Source: Dehalococcoidia bacterium
GTDB taxonomy: Bacteria > Chloroflexota > Dehalococcoidia > JACQUA01
Reading direction: 5' to 3'
Length of the DNA stretch: 14,841 bases
Assembly: GCA_030689845.1 (NCBI GenBank)
Contig: JAUYHV010000276.1
Coordinates: forward strand, 1-14,841
Shown here: one piece after another, positions 12,075 to 14,841 of the stretch
Layout: every line of letters starts with the position of its first letter
How positions within the stretch are numbered: the first letter of the stretch is position 1
Notes under the pieces: model-generated
The model's input: the letters and a program-made list of their open reading frames with translations, nothing else
Database searches by the model: none
Told to the model about the DNA's origin: nothing
Translations under genes and position numbers: made by a program

Positions 12075-12914
12075 CTAATTAACGAAACCCCTGACGATCG
12101 CATCTGTCATCAGGCAGACCCGTCTCATCTTGCCGACGTCATGGACCCGGACGATATCGACTCCTCCGGCGATCCCCAGGGCAACCGTCGCTGCGGTCCC
12201 TTCAAGCCGTTGGTCGGGAGGTAAGTTTAATACGAGGCCTATCATGGATTTTCGGGAGGTTCCAAGCAACACAGGATGACCGAGTTCCTTGAATTTATCC
12301 AGGTGGCGCATGATTTCCAGGTTATGCTGCAATGTTTTGCCAAAGCCAATCCCGGGGTCGATTATTATGTTTTCCCGGGGAACCCCGGCATCGAGGGTTA
12401 ATTCCATACTAATTTTTAAACTCTCGATTATGTCGGGAATTAACTCGTAATATTTGGTGTCCTCCTGATTGTGCATGAGAACAATAGGAACACCTTTTTC
12501 AGCGGCCAGGTCCGCCAGGCGCGGGTCGTGTTTTAAACCCCAGATGTCATTAATCATATTTGCCCCGGAGGATAATGCCCGGCTGGCGACTTCGTATTTG
12601 TAGGTATCAATGCTCAAAGGAACCTTGATTTCTGCTGCTATTTTTTCTATGACCGGGATGACACGTTTCAGTTCTTCCTCAACCGGGACCGGCTTCGATC
12701 CTGGCCTTGTGGATTCACCGCCGATATCGATGATGTCCGCACCGTCTTCGGCGAACTGCCGGGCCTGTTCAACGACTTTTTTGACGTTTCCGGCTATTCC
12801 GTCACCTGAAAAAGAATCGGGAGTAACGTTAACGATGCCCATGATATAGGTACGCTTCCCCCAAACGAATTCAGTTTGGCCACAAAAGGTTGTTCCGGCG
12901 CTTTTTGGATTCAT
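12075..12914 (-). CDS. folP: Dihydropteroate synthase
   Basis: FolP joins 6-hydroxymethyl-dihydropterin pyrophosphate to p-aminobenzoate, giving dihydropteroate. The 279-residue TIM-barrel protein shows NVTPDSFS (29-36), GGESTRPG (65-72), SIDTYKYEVA (101-110), DPGIGFGKT (186-194), GTSRKS (218-223) and the C-terminal RVHDV (256-260). Length is normal. It is first in a minus-strand operon with folK and the PTPS gene. A TAGAAT -10-like box (12924-12929) ends only nine bases before the ATG, with no clear -35 and no ribosome-binding site. The transcript may be nearly leaderless, or it may start further up near repeat copy B. Confidence 0.97.
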   Translation of the reverse strand: MNPKSAGTTFCGQTEFVWGKRTYIMGIVNVTPDSFSGDGIAGNVKKVVEQARQFAEDGADIIDIGGESTRPGSKPVPVEEELKRVIPVIEKIAAEIKVPLSIDTYKYEVASRALSSGANMINDIWGLKHDPRLADLAAEKGVPIVLMHNQEDTKYYELIPDIIESLKISMELTLDAGVPRENIIIDPGIGFGKTLQHNLEIMRHLDKFKELGHPVLLGTSRKSMIGLVLNLPPDQRLEGTAATVALGIAGGVDIVRVHDVGKMRRVCLMTDAIVRGFVN

Positions 12915-12966
12915 ACTTGTGAAATTCTAACACATTTTCCCAGTTGGAAAAAAAGAGAGGTGTTAA

Positions 12967-13067
12967 GAGCTTCCCGCGAAACGCCATAAAATCCCCCTTG
13001 ATCCCCCTTTATTAAAGGGGGATCAAGGGGGATTTGTAAGCACTTTTATAAGTTTCACGGGAGCCTC
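12967..13067. mobile_element. Small terminal-inverted-repeat element, copy B (MITE-like)
   Basis: This 101-bp relative of copy A at 7154 begins GAGCTTCCCGCGAAAC and ends GTTTCACGGGAGCCTC. Its centre is an almost perfect palindrome (AATCCCCCTTGATCCCCC with its complement). It lacks the extra internal hairpin of copy A. It sits in the 173-bp gap between the divergent folP and methyltransferase genes and ends 20 bases before the latter, so it may shape both promoters. Outside the element I see no strong promoter in the gap. Confidence 0.75.
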
Positions 13068-13087
13068 AGATTTTAGTAAAGTTTATT

Positions 13088-14841
13088 ATGGATAATAATG
13101 CTGCGAAAAAATTGATACGGGACACCTTCGAGAGTCCTTTTGATAAGGGGCGGTTCATCAACCTGAGCCAGAACCTGGTCAAGCACCTCGACGGTTCAAA
13201 GAACTTTACTTACCAGGGTAACATTATCCCCGATGCCTATGAGCAAAGCATTCAGACACTGGAGCGGGTGGGCAAGTATGAAGATGCCGGTGGCAACAAG
13301 ATAGATATCCTCATTGTTCGCCTGAAAAAAGAGCAGTCTCTTGAGCGCGCCCGTACTATGCAGAGGAATTTCGTTGCCTGGTATTTGAACGGCAGCCGGG
13401 GCGGTGAACTCAAAGATGCTGCCCTAGTTGCCTTCGTCTCACCGGACAGTCTGGACTGGCGGTTCTCCCTGGTCCGTATGGACTACAACCTGGCTACAAC
13501 TCCCACCGGAAGGACAAAAGTAGAGAAGGAACTCACACCGGCGCGCCGGTACTCTTTCCTTGTCGGTGAGAATGAGAGCAGCCACACCGCCCAGGGACAA
13601 CTGCTCCCTATCCTGTTAGATGACGAAAAAAACCCGCTGCTATCCGACTTCGAAAAAGCCTTCAATATAGAGGTTGTTACCAGAGAATTCTTCGAGGCAT
13701 ACAAGCGGCTTTATCTGGCAGTTAAAGAAGAGCTCGATAAAGCAGTTGTCGAAAACCTCGCTATCCAGAACGAGTTTTCCACTAATAAAGTGGACACAGA
13801 TAACTTCGCCAAGAAGCTCCTGGGGCAAATCGTGTTCCTGTATTTTCTGCAAAAGAAAGGCTGGCTGGGCGTTCCCCAAGATATGAAATGGGGCGACGGG
13901 GATAAACGTTTTTTGCGGAGCCTTTTTAATAGAGCGGTTGATAAACAGGAGAACTTTTTTAACCTTTATCTGGAATACCTGTTCTATGATGCTCTGGCAA
14001 GGCAGGACCGGGGAACGATGGACCCGGCATATTACCCCCGTTTCACCTGCAAGATTCCGTTTCTCAACGGCGGCCTGTTCGACCCCATAGGCAGCTACGA
14101 TTGGGAGCACACCGATATCCTCCTGCTCAACGACCTCTTTTCCAACAAAGTGAAAACGAAGGAAGGGGACACCGGCACCGGAATCCTCGATGTTTTTGAC
14201 CGATATAACTTCACTGTCAAGGAAGATGAACCCCTGGATAGAGAGGTGGCCGTTGACCCGGAGATGCTGGGGAAGGTATTTGAGAACCTGCTGGAAGTCA
14301 AAGACCGTAAATCCAAGGGGACATATTACACCCCCCGCGAAATCGTCCATTACATGTGCCAGGAAAGCCTCATCAATTACCTGGATACCGCTGTCAATAG
14401 CGGTGACGGGCCCCTGGTAGAGGAAGAACCGGTAAACCTTAAGCTATTCGGCGCACCGGCCATCCAGCAGCAGGCGCTAAAAACATCGGGCAATACCAAC
14501 AGGGTGCCGCGGGGGGATATCGAAGATTTTATCCGTATGGGCGAACTGGCTGTTGAGCATGACACAACTGCTTTAAGAAACCTTGACAGGATTGAGAAAG
14601 GAACACAAAAAACAACTATATACGACTTAAAATTGCGTTCCATAAAAGATAACTCGGTTCTCATTGATGATGCCCTGAAAAATATTCGGGTGTGCGACCC
14701 CGCTATAGGTTCCGGTGCCGTCCCGGTGGGTATCATGACAGAAATCGTCCGCGCCAGGAACACCCTCACCACCTACCTGCCGGATAAAACAGGCAGAACG
14801 AACTATCATTTCAAGCGCCACGCCATCCAGAACTGCCTTTA
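13088..14841 (+). CDS. Eco57I-like DNA methyltransferase / type IIG restriction-modification protein (5' part, runs off the window)
   Basis: The frame is open from ATG 13088 to the window end, 584 codons without a stop, so the 3' part is missing. It carries the linker motif GTYYTPREIVHYM (411-423) and the SAM-binding motif I, VCDPAIGSGAVPVGIM (535-550), of N6-adenine methyltransferases. The catalytic NPPY-type motif should follow outside the window. The N-terminal 400 residues resemble the long N-terminal region of Eco57I-type proteins, which combine cleavage and modification; I cannot identify a firm PD-(D/E)xK site, though KIDILIVRLKK (78-88) is a candidate. There is no clear ribosome-binding site, and repeat copy B lies directly upstream. 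A stand-alone or phage-defence methyltransferase is the alternative. Confidence 0.82.
   Translation, partial: MDNNAAKKLIRDTFESPFDKGRFINLSQNLVKHLDGSKNFTYQGNIIPDAYEQSIQTLERVGKYEDAGGNKIDILIVRLKKEQSLERARTMQRNFVAWYLNGSRGGELKDAALVAFVSPDSLDWRFSLVRMDYNLATTPTGRTKVEKELTPARRYSFLVGENESSHTAQGQLLPILLDDEKNPLLSDFEKAFNIEVVTREFFEAYKRLYLAVKEELDKAVVENLAIQNEFSTNKVDTDNFAKKLLGQIVFLYFLQKKGWLGVPQDMKWGDGDKRFLRSLFNRAVDKQENFFNLYLEYLFYDALARQDRGTMDPAYYPRFTCKIPFLNGGLFDPIGSYDWEHTDILLLNDLFSNKVKTKEGDTGTGILDVFDRYNFTVKEDEPLDREVAVDPEMLGKVFENLLEVKDRKSKGTYYTPREIVHYMCQESLINYLDTAVNSGDGPLVEEEPVNLKLFGAPAIQQQALKTSGNTNRVPRGDIEDFIRMGELAVEHDTTALRNLDRIEKGTQKTTIYDLKLRSIKDNSVLIDDALKNIRVCDPAIGSGAVPVGIMTEIVRARNTLTTYLPDKTGRTNYHFKRHAIQNCL

Noticed and set aside
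13640..14350. 236-codon minus-strand frame
   Set aside because: It is antisense to the methyltransferase, whose own frame has clear motifs and stays open for 584 codons.

Overview
The window is a bacterial chromosomal segment from an anaerobe. It carries a Ni-containing CO dehydrogenase, uses Gram-positive-like AGGAGG ribosome-binding sites, has several clear TTGACA/TATAAT-type promoters, and has an L10 leader of the kind best known in Firmicutes. My best guess for the host is an uncultured Chloroflexota (Dehalococcoidia-like) or a deep-branching clostridial Firmicute. Pointers to Chloroflexota are the EF-Tu switch-I sequence (ARGLTIAIS), a ribosomal-protein cluster that stops at rplL without rpoB, and a folate cluster without folB but with a PTPS-III-type protein (folB-lacking genomes are documented in Chloroflexi and Firmicutes). 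This assignment is inference from memory of families; no search was run.

Layout. 1-74: tail of an unrecognised gene. 190-263: tRNA-Gln on the minus strand with its own promoter. 516-966: tRNA-Glu, then a strong promoter and tRNA-Thr(TGT), tRNA-Tyr, tRNA-Thr(GGT), leading directly into tuf (990-2189). This is the thrU-tyrU-(glyT)-thrT-tufB order known from E. coli, minus the glycine tRNA. 2284-4449: rpmG, secE, nusG, rplK, rplA. 4527-7145: two metabolic genes inserted between rplA and rplJ, namely an HMG-CoA-synthase-fold protein fused to a zinc-ribbon/OB-fold (DUF35) domain, and a thiolase. 7154-7285: a small terminal-inverted-repeat element. 7356-7488: L10 leader with attenuator. 7514-8452: rplJ, rplL, closed by a bidirectional terminator.

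Second half. 8589-10559 (minus): cooS, a monocistronic CO dehydrogenase with a near-consensus promoter. 10812-11003: a Trm112-like zinc protein. 11012-12914 (minus): folP, folK and a PTPS/QueD-like gene read as one operon, with a MITE-like element between folP and folK. 12967-13067: a second copy of the 7154 repeat family in the divergent gap. 13088-end: the first 584 codons of an Eco57I-like DNA methyltransferase (type IIG-like), cut by the window edge.

How it fits together. The first half is the translation/transcription-elongation cluster, with a probable acyl-CoA thiolase complex embedded in it. The second half is C1/folate metabolism (CO dehydrogenase; pterin-to-folate enzymes that could supply the tetrahydrofolate used in a Wood-Ljungdahl type pathway) followed by the start of a probable defence gene. 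The most unusual points are the HMG-CoA-synthase-like/OB fusion that appears to lack its catalytic triad, a four-cysteine motif in the EF-Tu G domain, and the folB bypass suggested by the CExxHGH motif of the PTPS protein.
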